Shown here: piece after piece, positions 26,901-34,479 of the stretch
How the letters are laid out: the number at the start of each line of letters is the position of its first letter
How positions within the stretch are numbered: the first letter of the stretch is position 1
Origin: Cesiribacter sp. SM1
Lineage (GTDB): Bacteria > Bacteroidota > Bacteroidia > Cytophagales > Cyclobacteriaceae
DNA length: 64,000 nucleotides
Assembly: GCF_020178975.1 (NCBI RefSeq)
Contig: NZ_JAHXBU010000092.1
Coordinates: forward strand, 186,001 to 250,000
Direction of reading: 5' to 3'
Notes under the pieces: generated by a model
Told to the model about the DNA's origin: nothing
Databases searched by the model: none
Seen by the model: the letters and a program-made list of their open reading frames with translations, nothing else
Translations under genes and position numbers: made by a program

Positions 26901-27104
26901 TACCTTAATAAAATTTTTGGCGTAAACGTTTGCGGCATTCAGTCCTTTTTTTTCTATAGTAAAATCTTGATCAGAGCTTAAAAAGCTATGCTGGTTGTAA
27001 GCCTCTCCCTGGGCAGGAGAAAAAATGCTGAGCGACATCAAAAGGCCTCCACAAAAGAAATGCGGAAGTAGCCTGGGCACTGTTTTCCTCTTTGAAATAT
27101 TCAT
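23907..27104 (-). CDS. SusC/RagA TonB-dependent outer-membrane receptor
   Basis: 1065 residues from the start at 27104; a longer reading to 27167 adds 21 polar residues ahead of the leader. After the signal and linker a CarboxypepD_reg-like domain covers about residues 82-165 ([21 protein letters not shown]). A TonB-box-like [20 protein letters not shown] is followed by the plug ([40 protein letters not shown]), then a 22-stranded beta-barrel ending in the aromatic YQLGVNARF. It takes up oligosaccharides using TonB energy with the downstream SusD. Its promoter region is divergent from kduI and carries perfect and imperfect operators. It is the entry point of the main pectin transcript. Confidence 0.96.
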   Translation of the reverse strand: [1065 protein letters not shown]

Positions 27105-27340
27105 TTGCAATGATTGGTTTGGTTCTTTGATGACATCTTTATCCTTATTATATGTGATACTCGTCACTGTTTATGCTGTGCTACCTGGCAGCACCCCTGG
27201 CTACCACATCAAAAAGCTGCTCCTGCCCTATTTGTCATGATCTATATATAGTAAAGATCCGGGCCGATTCTGCTTGGGTTTCCAGCTAATGCAGAGCTGG
27301 CTTTCGAGCATCCAGTGCTACAAAAAATGGCAGCTCGATG

Positions 27341-27354
27341 TGCAATCGATTGCA
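27341..27354. promoter_or_regulatory. LacI-type operator, perfect palindrome (susC promoter)
   Basis: TGCAATCGATTGCA, perfect 14-base palindrome, same as 19522-19535. On the minus strand it lies 3 bases after a TAATATTA that stands 19 bases downstream of a TTTG, the spacing expected of Bacteroidota -33/-7 boxes. A bound repressor would cover the transcription start of susC. Confidence 0.75.
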
Positions 27355-27422
27355 TTTTAATATTATTTTCCCTCAATCACAATACAAACACATAAATATT
27401 TTACTTTTTAAAAAACTTTAGC

Positions 27423-27436
27423 TGCAAACGATAGCA
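27423..27436. promoter_or_regulatory. Imperfect LacI-type operator between susC and kduI
   Basis: TGCAAACGATAGCA keeps the GC-ends and central CG of the consensus with two core mismatches (10 of 12). It is about 80 bases from the susC site and about 115 from the kduI site, so it could help form a repression complex across both promoters. Confidence 0.45.
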
Positions 27437-27530
27437 TAAGACCATATTTTATTTTTTATTAGTAACTTATTAGAAATAAGCTCAGTTTATCCTGTACTGA
27501 CCATCTAAATGTTTAAAGGCCGAAATGCCT

Positions 27531-27551
27531 TATTTTTGCGCAATCGTTTAC
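27531..27551 (+). promoter_or_regulatory. kduI promoter -7 box with overlapping operator
   Basis: TATTTTTG (27531-27538) fits the TAnnTTTG -7 consensus of Bacteroidota. It is followed after one base by GCAATCGTTTAC (27540-27551), an operator-like sequence matching the perfect core at 10 of 12. The start codon of kduI is at 27557, so the leader would be only about a dozen bases. No good -33 TTTG is seen at the ideal distance. Confidence 0.6.
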
Positions 27552-27556
27552 ACATT

Positions 27557-28396
27557 ATGAGCACAAACTTTTCAACCCGACATGCCATTCACCCCGCCGA
27601 CAGCAAGCATTACGACACTGCCAAACTCCGGGAGTCATACCTCATAGAAGGTCTTTTTCAGAAAGATTCGATTCAGTTAACCTATACTTTATATGACAGG
27701 CTGATTGTTGGTGGCGTGCATCCGGTAGAAAAATCACTGCGCCTGGAGACCTTCCCTACTCTGCGCTCCGAAAACTTCCTTGACCGCAGGGAAATTGGCA
27801 TCATCAATGTTGGCGACAGGAGCAGCATTACCGTAGAGGGCCAGACCTATGAGCTCGATAATAAAGAAGCACTGTATGTAGGAATGGGGGTTAAAGAAGT
27901 AATATTTCATCCTGCTGCCAGTGGCAAAAGCTATTTTTACTTTAACTCTGCTCCCGCTCACAGGAGCAATCCTACTAAAAAAGTATCACTGGCCGAAGCC
28001 GAAACTGTAGAGCTGGGATCAATGGAAAACTCTAACCACCGCACCATCCGCAAGGTGCTCATCAATTCTGTGGTAGATACCTGCCAGCTGCAAATGGGTG
28101 TTACCGAGCTGAAACCGGGAAGTGTGTGGAATACCATGCCTGCCCACACCCACGACAGGCGCATGGAAGCCTATTTCTATTTCGATCTGGCCGAAGACCA
28201 GACAGTTTGCCATTTTATGGGCGAACCGCAGGAAACACGGCATATTTTTGTGAAAAACCGTGAGGCGGTGATCTCTCCCCCCTGGTCGATCCACAGCGGT
28301 GCCGGTACCAGCAACTATACTTTTATATGGGGTATGGCCGGAGAAAACCTGGACTATAACGACATGGACAAAGTTTCACCCACTGATTTAAAATAA
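27557..28396 (+). CDS. kduI: 5-dehydro-4-deoxy-D-glucuronate isomerase
   Basis: 279 residues from the start at 27557, close to the 278 of the E. coli enzyme; a longer reading to 27509 would run through the promoter. Alignment from memory with E. coli KduI is clear throughout: YDRLIVGGVHPV, DRREIGIINVG, EALYVGMGVKEVIF, and MPAHTHDRRMEAYFYF with the two His and Glu that bind zinc, then PPWSIHSG with the last His. It converts 5-keto-4-deoxyuronate, made from unsaturated uronates released by GH105, to 2,5-diketo-3-deoxygluconate. It is followed by kduD after 5 bases. Confidence 0.95.
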   Translation: MSTNFSTRHAIHPADSKHYDTAKLRESYLIEGLFQKDSIQLTYTLYDRLIVGGVHPVEKSLRLETFPTLRSENFLDRREIGIINVGDRSSITVEGQTYELDNKEALYVGMGVKEVIFHPAASGKSYFYFNSAPAHRSNPTKKVSLAEAETVELGSMENSNHRTIRKVLINSVVDTCQLQMGVTELKPGSVWNTMPAHTHDRRMEAYFYFDLAEDQTVCHFMGEPQETRHIFVKNREAVISPPWSIHSGAGTSNYTFIWGMAGENLDYNDMDKVSPTDLK

Positions 28397-28401
28397 GCAG
28401 C

Positions 28402-29187
28402 ATGCAGAATCTCTTTGATTTAAGCGGAAAGATTGCACTGGTTACCGGTGCCACCCACGGCTTAGGCATGGCCATGACAAAAGCATTGGGCAGTGCTGGT
28501 GCAACTTTGGTGGTGATCGGTAATACCCCGGCCAAAATGGAAAAAGCACTGGAGGAGTACCGGAACGATGGTTTCGATGTTAGGGGCTACCTTTTTGATG
28601 TTACAAACGAAGCACAGGTAAAGGAAAATATTGAGGCGATTGAGCGTGAGCTGGGGCCTGTTGAAATACTGGTGAACAATGCCGGCATGATCAAACGTGT
28701 GCCTGCCCTTGAAATGGAGGTGGATGAATTCAGAAAAGTGCTGGATGTAGATCTAACCGGCCCTTTCATCATGTCCAAGCATGTAGCCCGCTACATGGTG
28801 GAGCGTAAGCGCGGCAAAATCATAAACATTTGCTCAATGATGAGTGAGCTTGGCCGCGATACCGTTTCGGCCTATGCAGCGGCTAAAGGCGGGCTTAAAA
28901 TGCTTACCCGTAACCTTGCCACAGAATGGGCTAAGCACAACATACAGGTAAATGGCCTGGGGCCTGGTTATTTTGCTACAGACCAGACGGCCCCCATTCG
29001 TGTAAATGGCCACCCCTTCAACGATTTTATTGTTAACCGCACACCTGCAGGCCGCTGGGGAGATCCCGAAGACCTGGGTGGTACCATTGTATTTCTGGCA
29101 AGCAAAGCCAGTGATTTTGTAAACGGACAGATCATTTATGTGGATGGTGGCATACTCGCTACCATTGGCAAGCCTAGCAACGAATAA
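28402..29187 (+). CDS. kduD: 2-deoxy-D-gluconate/2,5-diketo-3-deoxygluconate reductase, SDR family
   Basis: 261 residues of a classical short-chain dehydrogenase. The Rossmann motif TGATHGLGMAMTKALG is at about residues 16-32, NNAGM near 92, the catalytic Ser in ICSMMSELG near 145 and YAAAKGG with Tyr and Lys near 157-161. FAL-like QVNGLGPGYFATDQT and the C-terminal DFVNGQIIYVDGGILATIG match KduD. It reduces 2,5-diketo-3-deoxygluconate with NAD(P)H to KDG. It follows kduI by 5 bases, and the pair forms the unsaturated uronate branch of the pathway. Confidence 0.93.
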   Translation: MQNLFDLSGKIALVTGATHGLGMAMTKALGSAGATLVVIGNTPAKMEKALEEYRNDGFDVRGYLFDVTNEAQVKENIEAIERELGPVEILVNNAGMIKRVPALEMEVDEFRKVLDVDLTGPFIMSKHVARYMVERKRGKIINICSMMSELGRDTVSAYAAAKGGLKMLTRNLATEWAKHNIQVNGLGPGYFATDQTAPIRVNGHPFNDFIVNRTPAGRWGDPEDLGGTIVFLASKASDFVNGQIIYVDGGILATIGKPSNE

Positions 29188-29246
29188 GAAATAAAGGTGA
29201 GGTTGCTCTGAAGGGAACAGGTTCACAGGGCAAAAACAACAAGAAG

Positions 29247-30272
29247 ATGGCAGAAAAAGCAAAGGCTACGATACATGACATTGCTGAAGTGCTGAACATA
29301 ACAGCATCTACCGTATCGCGCGCACTTAACAATAACCCCCGTATTAGCGACAACACCAGAAAACTTGTACTAAAAACAGCTAAGCAGCTTAATTACCAGC
29401 CTAACAACATTGCTGCAGCCTTAAGAAATGGCAAAAGCCATATTATAGGCATCATAGTACCAACAGCCGACAGAACCTTCTTTGCATCGGTGGTAAGGGG
29501 AATCGAAGAAATAGCCAACAAGATCAACTATAAGGTGATCATCTGCCAGAGCTATGATAATTACGATAAGGAGGTACAAACAATCGATGCCCTTCTTAGC
29601 GCCCGTGTAGATGGCATTATTGCCTCCATCGGAAAGAACACAGAAGACTTCAGCCATTTCAAACGTGCGCAGGAAAAAGGAATTCCGCTGGTACTTTTTG
29701 ACCGCACCACAGATGAGCTCGAAGTAAGCCAGATAATGATAGATGATTACCTGGGAGCATTTAAAGTTACCGAACACCTGATACAGCAGGGCTGCCGGCG
29801 CATTGCCCATTTTACCAGCCCAAAGAAAGTTAGCATTTTCCGGGAGCGCCTCAGAGGCTATACCGATGCCCTGAAAAAGCACAATCTGCCAGTACTGGAT
29901 GAGCTGATCGTAGGCAGCAACCTGCAGCTGGAGGATGGAAGAAAAAGTATGGAGAAGTTGCTGGCACTCCCGGAAATGCCCGATGCTGTTTTTTCAGCTT
30001 CTGATTATGGCGCCATGGGTGCCATGCAGGTACTAAAGGAACGTAAGATTAAAATACCACAGGAGGTTGCACTGGCTGGTTTCAGTAATGAACCGTTTAC
30101 CTCCTTTACCGACCCGCCGCTTACGACTGTAGACCAGTTCAGTATTCAGATGGGGAACATGACTGCTGAGTTGTTCTTTGAGCAGTTGAAGCAAAATGGG
30201 AAGAAACATCTTCCGCAAAAAACTGTGCTAAAGCCGGAGCTTATCATCCGTCAGTCAACCTTAAAAAAGTAG
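29247..30272 (+). CDS. LacI-family transcriptional regulator of the pectin regulon
   Basis: 341 residues. The N-terminal helix-turn-helix (KATIHDIAEVLNITASTVSRALNN, residues 5-28) and hinge (LNYQPNNIAAALRNGKS) are canonical LacI. A periplasmic-binding-protein-like ligand domain follows (IIGIIVPTADRTFFASVVRGIEE, RVDGIIASI, IPLVLFDRTTDELEVSQIMIDDYLGAF, PDAVFSASDYGAMGAMQVLKE, VALAGFSNEPFTSFTDPPLTTVDQ). It sits between kduID and uxaB. Palindromes with a central CG occur at seven places before pectin genes, so I infer that this protein binds them and is released by a uronate or KDG-type inducer. The inducer is not known from sequence. Confidence 0.93.
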   Translation: MAEKAKATIHDIAEVLNITASTVSRALNNNPRISDNTRKLVLKTAKQLNYQPNNIAAALRNGKSHIIGIIVPTADRTFFASVVRGIEEIANKINYKVIICQSYDNYDKEVQTIDALLSARVDGIIASIGKNTEDFSHFKRAQEKGIPLVLFDRTTDELEVSQIMIDDYLGAFKVTEHLIQQGCRRIAHFTSPKKVSIFRERLRGYTDALKKHNLPVLDELIVGSNLQLEDGRKSMEKLLALPEMPDAVFSASDYGAMGAMQVLKERKIKIPQEVALAGFSNEPFTSFTDPPLTTVDQFSIQMGNMTAELFFEQLKQNGKKHLPQKTVLKPELIIRQSTLKK

Positions 30273-30279
30273 TGTAACT

Positions 30280-30305
30280 AACTGATTATCAATTTGTAAT
30301 CAGTT
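30280..30305 (+). terminator. Weak hairpin after the lacI-type gene
   Basis: A 9-base AT-rich stem (AACTGATTA at 30280-30288, complement at 30297-30305) with an 8-base loop lies just after the regulator stop codon. It lacks a T tract, and it overlaps the likely -33 element of uxaB, so its role as terminator is doubtful. Confidence 0.35.
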
Positions 30306-30338
30306 GTTTAGTCATGTATATATGTACAATCGATTGCA
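30293..30338 (+). promoter_or_regulatory. uxaB promoter with operator at the transcription start
   Basis: TTTG at 30293-30296, a 20-base spacer and TATATATG at 30317-30324 fit the Bacteroidota -33/-7 pattern (TTTG and TAnnTTTG, one mismatch). The palindrome TACAATCGATTGCA follows directly at 30325-30338 and differs from the perfect operator at one core position. Repressor binding here would block initiation. Start codon of uxaB at 30427 gives a leader of roughly 90-100 bases. Confidence 0.7.
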
Positions 30339-30426
30339 CAGATTTTAGACCACAAACACAGCAAAAAGTGCGTTTCTGTGCAACAAGTTAATGCAATTAA
30401 ATTTTTCACATATTCAATTTATCGAT

Positions 30427-31860
30427 ATGAAGACTTTGAACAGACATACCGCCAATGTTCCACTACAATTTCCGGTAAAGGTATTGCAGTTTGGGGAGGG
30501 TAACTTTCTAAGGGGTTTTGTAAATTGGATGATAGACCTGATGAACGAAAAAGCAGGTTTTGCCGGAAGTGTGCAGGTAGTACAGCCTATTGAGCAGGGC
30601 ATAGTGCACTTAATTAACGAGCAGGATGGTCTGTACCACCTGTTACTGAATGGCATCAGCGGCGGCAAGCCTGTACAGGAGCAAAGACTGATCAGCTGCA
30701 TAGCAGGGGGCATAAATCCTTACGGGAAATACAATGAGTACCTGGCCCTGGGCGAGAATCCTGATCTGGAGTTCGTTATTTCCAACACCACAGAAGCAGG
30801 CATCGCCTTTGTAAATACTGATGTTAACATGGACAGCCTGCCCGACAGCTTTCCAGGTAAGCTAACTGCCCTGCTGTACCATCGCTTTAAATATTTCAAT
30901 GGTGCTGCAGATAAAGCGCTAACCATCATACCCTGCGAGCTGATCGATAAAAATGGTGAAGCACTACGCAATGCCATTCTGCAGTATGCCCGCCACTGGG
31001 AATTGCCACAAAGCTTCAGCAGCTGGATTACAGAGCATACCGTATTTTGTAATACACTGGTAGACCGGATAGTACCCGGATTTCCGAGAGAAAACATCAA
31101 GGAAATTCAGCAGGAGCTTGGCTATGAAGATAAACTGGTAGTAAAAGCCGAACCTTTCCATCTGTGGGTGATCGAAGGACCAGATGCGGTAAAAGATGCT
31201 TTTCCTGCTGACAAAGCCGGGCTGCAGGTAAAATATGTAAAAGACCAGAGCCCCTACCGCACCCGTAAGGTACGCATTCTCAATGGTGCCCATACTGCCC
31301 TGGTGCCGGTGGCATACCTGCAGGGCTTGCGTACCGTAAGAGAAGCCGTAGAAGATAAGCAGGCTGGTAATTTCATCAGGGAAGCTATTTTCAAAGAAAT
31401 TATTCCTACCCTTGATTTACCGGAGGAAGAACTGGAACAGTTTGCTAATGATGTAATAGAGCGTTTTCAGAACCCTTTTATCCGGCATGAGCTCATATCT
31501 ATTGCACTCAACTCTGTTTCGAAATACAAGGTAAGGGTACTGCCTTCGGTGCTGGAATACCACAAGCGCAGCGGAAAACTGCCTGAAATGCTGTTACATT
31601 CACTGGCAGCGCTCATTCTCTTTTATAAAGGAAGCTGGGGTGGCGAGACAATAGCACTCAACGATGCTGCAGATGTGATAGATTTCTTCCGTGAAGCCTG
31701 GAAAAAAGAAAAGCCCGCGGCAACAGTTGAAATGGTGCTGGCTAATAAAGATTTCTGGAACATGGATCTAACGCAAATCAGCGGACTATCAGAAATGGTA
31801 AGCCAGCAATTGCAGGTTTTGCAGCAACAAGAAAACAAAGCATCTGTAAAAGCCGCTTAA
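30427..31860 (+). CDS. uxaB: Tagaturonate reductase (altronate oxidoreductase)
   Basis: 477 residues from the start at 30427 (MKTLNRHTA), matching the start of the E. coli enzyme; a reading from 30391 adds 12 residues. The mannitol dehydrogenase-type fold shows VLQFGEGNFLRGFVNWMIDL, SNTTEAGIAF, IPCELIDKNGEALR, FCNTLVDRIVPGFPR and the catalytic KVRILNGAHTALVPVAYL with Lys, Asn and His, then FQNPFIRHELISIALNSVSKY. It reduces tagaturonate to altronate with NADH in galacturonate catabolism. It heads the operon uxaB-uxaC-kdgK-eda and has the LacI-type operator in front. The next enzyme, altronate dehydratase, is absent from the window. Confidence 0.95.
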   Translation: MKTLNRHTANVPLQFPVKVLQFGEGNFLRGFVNWMIDLMNEKAGFAGSVQVVQPIEQGIVHLINEQDGLYHLLLNGISGGKPVQEQRLISCIAGGINPYGKYNEYLALGENPDLEFVISNTTEAGIAFVNTDVNMDSLPDSFPGKLTALLYHRFKYFNGAADKALTIIPCELIDKNGEALRNAILQYARHWELPQSFSSWITEHTVFCNTLVDRIVPGFPRENIKEIQQELGYEDKLVVKAEPFHLWVIEGPDAVKDAFPADKAGLQVKYVKDQSPYRTRKVRILNGAHTALVPVAYLQGLRTVREAVEDKQAGNFIREAIFKEIIPTLDLPEEELEQFANDVIERFQNPFIRHELISIALNSVSKYKVRVLPSVLEYHKRSGKLPEMLLHSLAALILFYKGSWGGETIALNDAADVIDFFREAWKKEKPAATVEMVLANKDFWNMDLTQISGLSEMVSQQLQVLQQQENKASVKAA

Positions 31861-31920
31861 AAAATTATATATCTTATGTATCTTGAAAGCCAAAAGAATT
31901 CTTTGCATAAAACCAGCACT

Positions 31921-33321
31921 ATGTCTTTCATAGACGATAATTTTCTACTCCAGACAAAAACTGCACAACAGCTATACCACGAGCATGCTAAAAACATGCC
32001 CATCATAGATTATCACTGCCACTTACCTCCTGAAGATATCGCCTCAGACCGCAAGTTTGAGAACCTTACGAAAATATGGCTGGAGGGTGATCATTATAAA
32101 TGGCGCGCCATGCGCACCAATGGTGTAGCCGAAAAATATTGCACCGGAAATGCCTCAGACTGGGAGAAATTTGAGAAGTGGGCACAAACCGTGCCTTACA
32201 CCATGCGCAACCCGCTTTATCACTGGACGCACATGGAGCTAAAGAATCCCTTTGGCATAGAAACGATCCTGAAGCCCGAAACTGCCCGTGAGGTGTATGA
32301 GGCCTGTACCGGTATGCTGCAGACAGATGCTTTCTCAGTTCGCAGCATATTGCGCAAAATGAAGGTAGAGGTAATCTGCACCACCGACGATCCAATAAGT
32401 GACCTTAAACACCACCGCAGCCTGAAAGAAGAAGGTTTCGATATTAAGGTGCTGCCTACCTTCCGCTGCGATAAAGTGCTTGCTGTAGAGCAGCCAGAGG
32501 TTTTTCTTCCCTACCTGCAGCAGCTTGAGGCAGCATCCGGTATATCCATTGGCAATGTTCAGCAGCTGCTGGATGCGCTCAGGCAACGGCACGACTTTTT
32601 CCATGAGCAGGGTTGCCGCCTCTCCGACCACGGACTGGAAACCCTTTATGCAGAAGATTACACCGATGAGGAAATCAGGAAGATCTTTGAAAAGGGGCTG
32701 AAGAAAGAAAGCATCAGTGCTGCCGAAGCCCTGAAGTTTAAATCTGCCATGCTATATGAAATGGCACTCATGGATCAGCAAAAAGGCTGGACACAGCAAT
32801 TTCACATTGGTGCCCTGCGTAACAATAACACACGCATGATGCGGGAGCTTGGCCCTGATACAGGTTTTGATTCCATCGGAGATTTTGATGTGGCACGCTC
32901 ACTTTCAAGATTCCTGGATAAGCTGGATAATACAAACCAGCTGGCAAAAACCATCCTTTATAACCTGAATCCCAGCCATAACGAGTTGTATGCTACCATG
33001 ATTGGTAACTTCAACGACGGCAGCACACCCGGTAAAATCCAGTATGGATCGGCATGGTGGTTCCTGGATCAGAAAGATGGTATGGAGAAGCAAATGAACG
33101 CATTGTCTAATATGGGGCTGCTTAGCCGCTTTGTAGGCATGCTTACCGACTCCAGGAGCTTTCTCTCCTATCCCCGCCACGATTATTTCCGAAGAACGCT
33201 CTGCAACCTGATTGGTAATGATGTTGAAAACGGCGAACTGCCTGCAAGTGAAATGGCATGGATCGGACAAATGGTAGAGAACATCTGCTACAACAACGCC
33301 AAAGGTTTTTTCAAATTTTAA
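31921..33321 (+). CDS. uxaC: Glucuronate/galacturonate isomerase
   Basis: 466 residues from the start at 31921; the reading from 31876 adds 15 residues not seen in relatives. The amidohydrolase-like fold shows DYHCHLPPEDIA (metal-binding His pair) near residue 27, WLEGDHYKWRAMRTNGV, TTDDPISDL, QQFHIGALRNNNTRM and MLTDSRSFLSYPRHDYFRR near the end, all close to E. coli UxaC. It isomerizes galacturonate to tagaturonate, and glucuronate to fructuronate. It feeds UxaB encoded just upstream (61 bases) and is followed after one base by kdgK. Confidence 0.96.
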   Translation: MSFIDDNFLLQTKTAQQLYHEHAKNMPIIDYHCHLPPEDIASDRKFENLTKIWLEGDHYKWRAMRTNGVAEKYCTGNASDWEKFEKWAQTVPYTMRNPLYHWTHMELKNPFGIETILKPETAREVYEACTGMLQTDAFSVRSILRKMKVEVICTTDDPISDLKHHRSLKEEGFDIKVLPTFRCDKVLAVEQPEVFLPYLQQLEAASGISIGNVQQLLDALRQRHDFFHEQGCRLSDHGLETLYAEDYTDEEIRKIFEKGLKKESISAAEALKFKSAMLYEMALMDQQKGWTQQFHIGALRNNNTRMMRELGPDTGFDSIGDFDVARSLSRFLDKLDNTNQLAKTILYNLNPSHNELYATMIGNFNDGSTPGKIQYGSAWWFLDQKDGMEKQMNALSNMGLLSRFVGMLTDSRSFLSYPRHDYFRRTLCNLIGNDVENGELPASEMAWIGQMVENICYNNAKGFFKF

Positions 33322-33322
33322 T

Positions 33323-34336
33323 ATGAAAAAGGTAGTAACGTTTGGCGAAGTAATGCTGCGCCTGTCTACGCCAGGATATGCGCGGGTGGTGCAATCTACC
33401 CATTTCGATGCCACCTATGGAGGCGGCGAAGCCAATGTAGCTGTTTCGCTTGCACAGTTTGGTGTACCGGCAGCCCATGTTACCCGTTTTCCGGATAACG
33501 AGCTGGGCAAAGCTGCCACCAACCTGCTAAAAAAATGGGGTGTAGATACCAGCCATGTGCTTTTTGGCGGCGACCGCATAGGCATTTATTTCCTGGAAAC
33601 CGGTGCCAGTGTGCGGGCCAGCAAGGTGATTTACGACCGCTCCCACTCCGCCTTTTCAGGGCTTGAACCCGCTATGATAGACTGGGACCAGGTTTTTGAA
33701 GGAGCCGGCTGGTTTCACTGGACGGGGATCTCCCCTGCTATTTCTGCAGGTGCTGCCGCCTGTTGTAAAGCTGCAATTGATGCAGCACGCCAGAAGGGCA
33801 TTACAGTTTCTGCCGATATAAACTACCGCAAAAACCTCTGGCAATGGGGTAAGTCGGTGCAGGATGTAATGCCTGAACTGATTACGGGATGTGACCTGAT
33901 TGTTGCCGGCAAAGGTGATGCTAAAGATATCCTAAATATCAAGGGAAATGGTGCTTCTGATGAAGAAGTTGAAATATCGGTAGCACGCCAGATCATGGAC
34001 CGCTTTCCTAATATCAGGAAGATCGTTAACACCAGCAGGGGCTCTGTCAGTGCCACACACAACACACTGTCGGGCAATCTTTATGATGGTGAGCGTATGT
34101 TGCGCACCACCACCTATGATATCAACCCTATAGTAGACAGAATAGGCGGTGGCGATGCTTTTATCGCAGGCGTAATTTATGGTATGCTGGCATACCAGAA
34201 CGATCAGAAAGCACTTGATTTTGGTGTGGCGGCTTCGGTATTAAAACATACCATACTGGAAGACGCCAACCTTGCTACCGTTGAGGAAGTGGAAACCCTG
34301 CTGGCAGGCAACACTTCGGGCAGGCTGGTGCGGTAG
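33323..34336 (+). CDS. kdgK: 2-dehydro-3-deoxygluconokinase, PfkB family
   Basis: 337 residues. TFGEVMLRLSTPG at the N-terminus and YGGGEANVAVSLAQFG near 35-50 are the sugar-kinase substrate loop. The PfkB signature DRIGGGDAFIAGVIYG near 270 holds the catalytic Asp and anion hole. KDG kinases of this type phosphorylate 2-keto-3-deoxygluconate at O6 to KDPG, joining both the KduID and UxaCB branches. The gene starts one base after uxaC. Between kdgK and the aldolase lie 143 bases with no clear terminator. Another hexose kinase function is unlikely because of the neighbours. Confidence 0.92.
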   Translation: MKKVVTFGEVMLRLSTPGYARVVQSTHFDATYGGGEANVAVSLAQFGVPAAHVTRFPDNELGKAATNLLKKWGVDTSHVLFGGDRIGIYFLETGASVRASKVIYDRSHSAFSGLEPAMIDWDQVFEGAGWFHWTGISPAISAGAAACCKAAIDAARQKGITVSADINYRKNLWQWGKSVQDVMPELITGCDLIVAGKGDAKDILNIKGNGASDEEVEISVARQIMDRFPNIRKIVNTSRGSVSATHNTLSGNLYDGERMLRTTTYDINPIVDRIGGGDAFIAGVIYGMLAYQNDQKALDFGVAASVLKHTILEDANLATVEEVETLLAGNTSGRLVR

Positions 34337-34479
34337 AAATCAGAAGAAAGAAATCAGATAACATAGAAAAGAAGTGAAGGGCTCATAAATACTTTTCACC
34401 TGCTCTCGTTATCACTTTGACTTAACAGAATTAACACAACTGCAAAAAGAAAATCAGCACAATAGCATATTCAATAACA

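Larger units (their letters stand above)
27105..27556. promoter_or_regulatory. Divergent control region between susC and kduI
   Basis: About 450 bases without a gene. It carries three operator-like palindromes (27341-27354, 27423-27436, 27540-27551), a kduI -7 box (TATTTTTG at 27531-27538) and, on the minus strand, a TTTG then 19 bases then TAATATTA that could form the susC promoter just before the first operator. A TATCCTGTACT element at 27488-27498 matches the tandem repeat found at 546-565 near the partial susC. One regulator could thus control uptake and catabolism from this single region. Confidence 0.7.
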
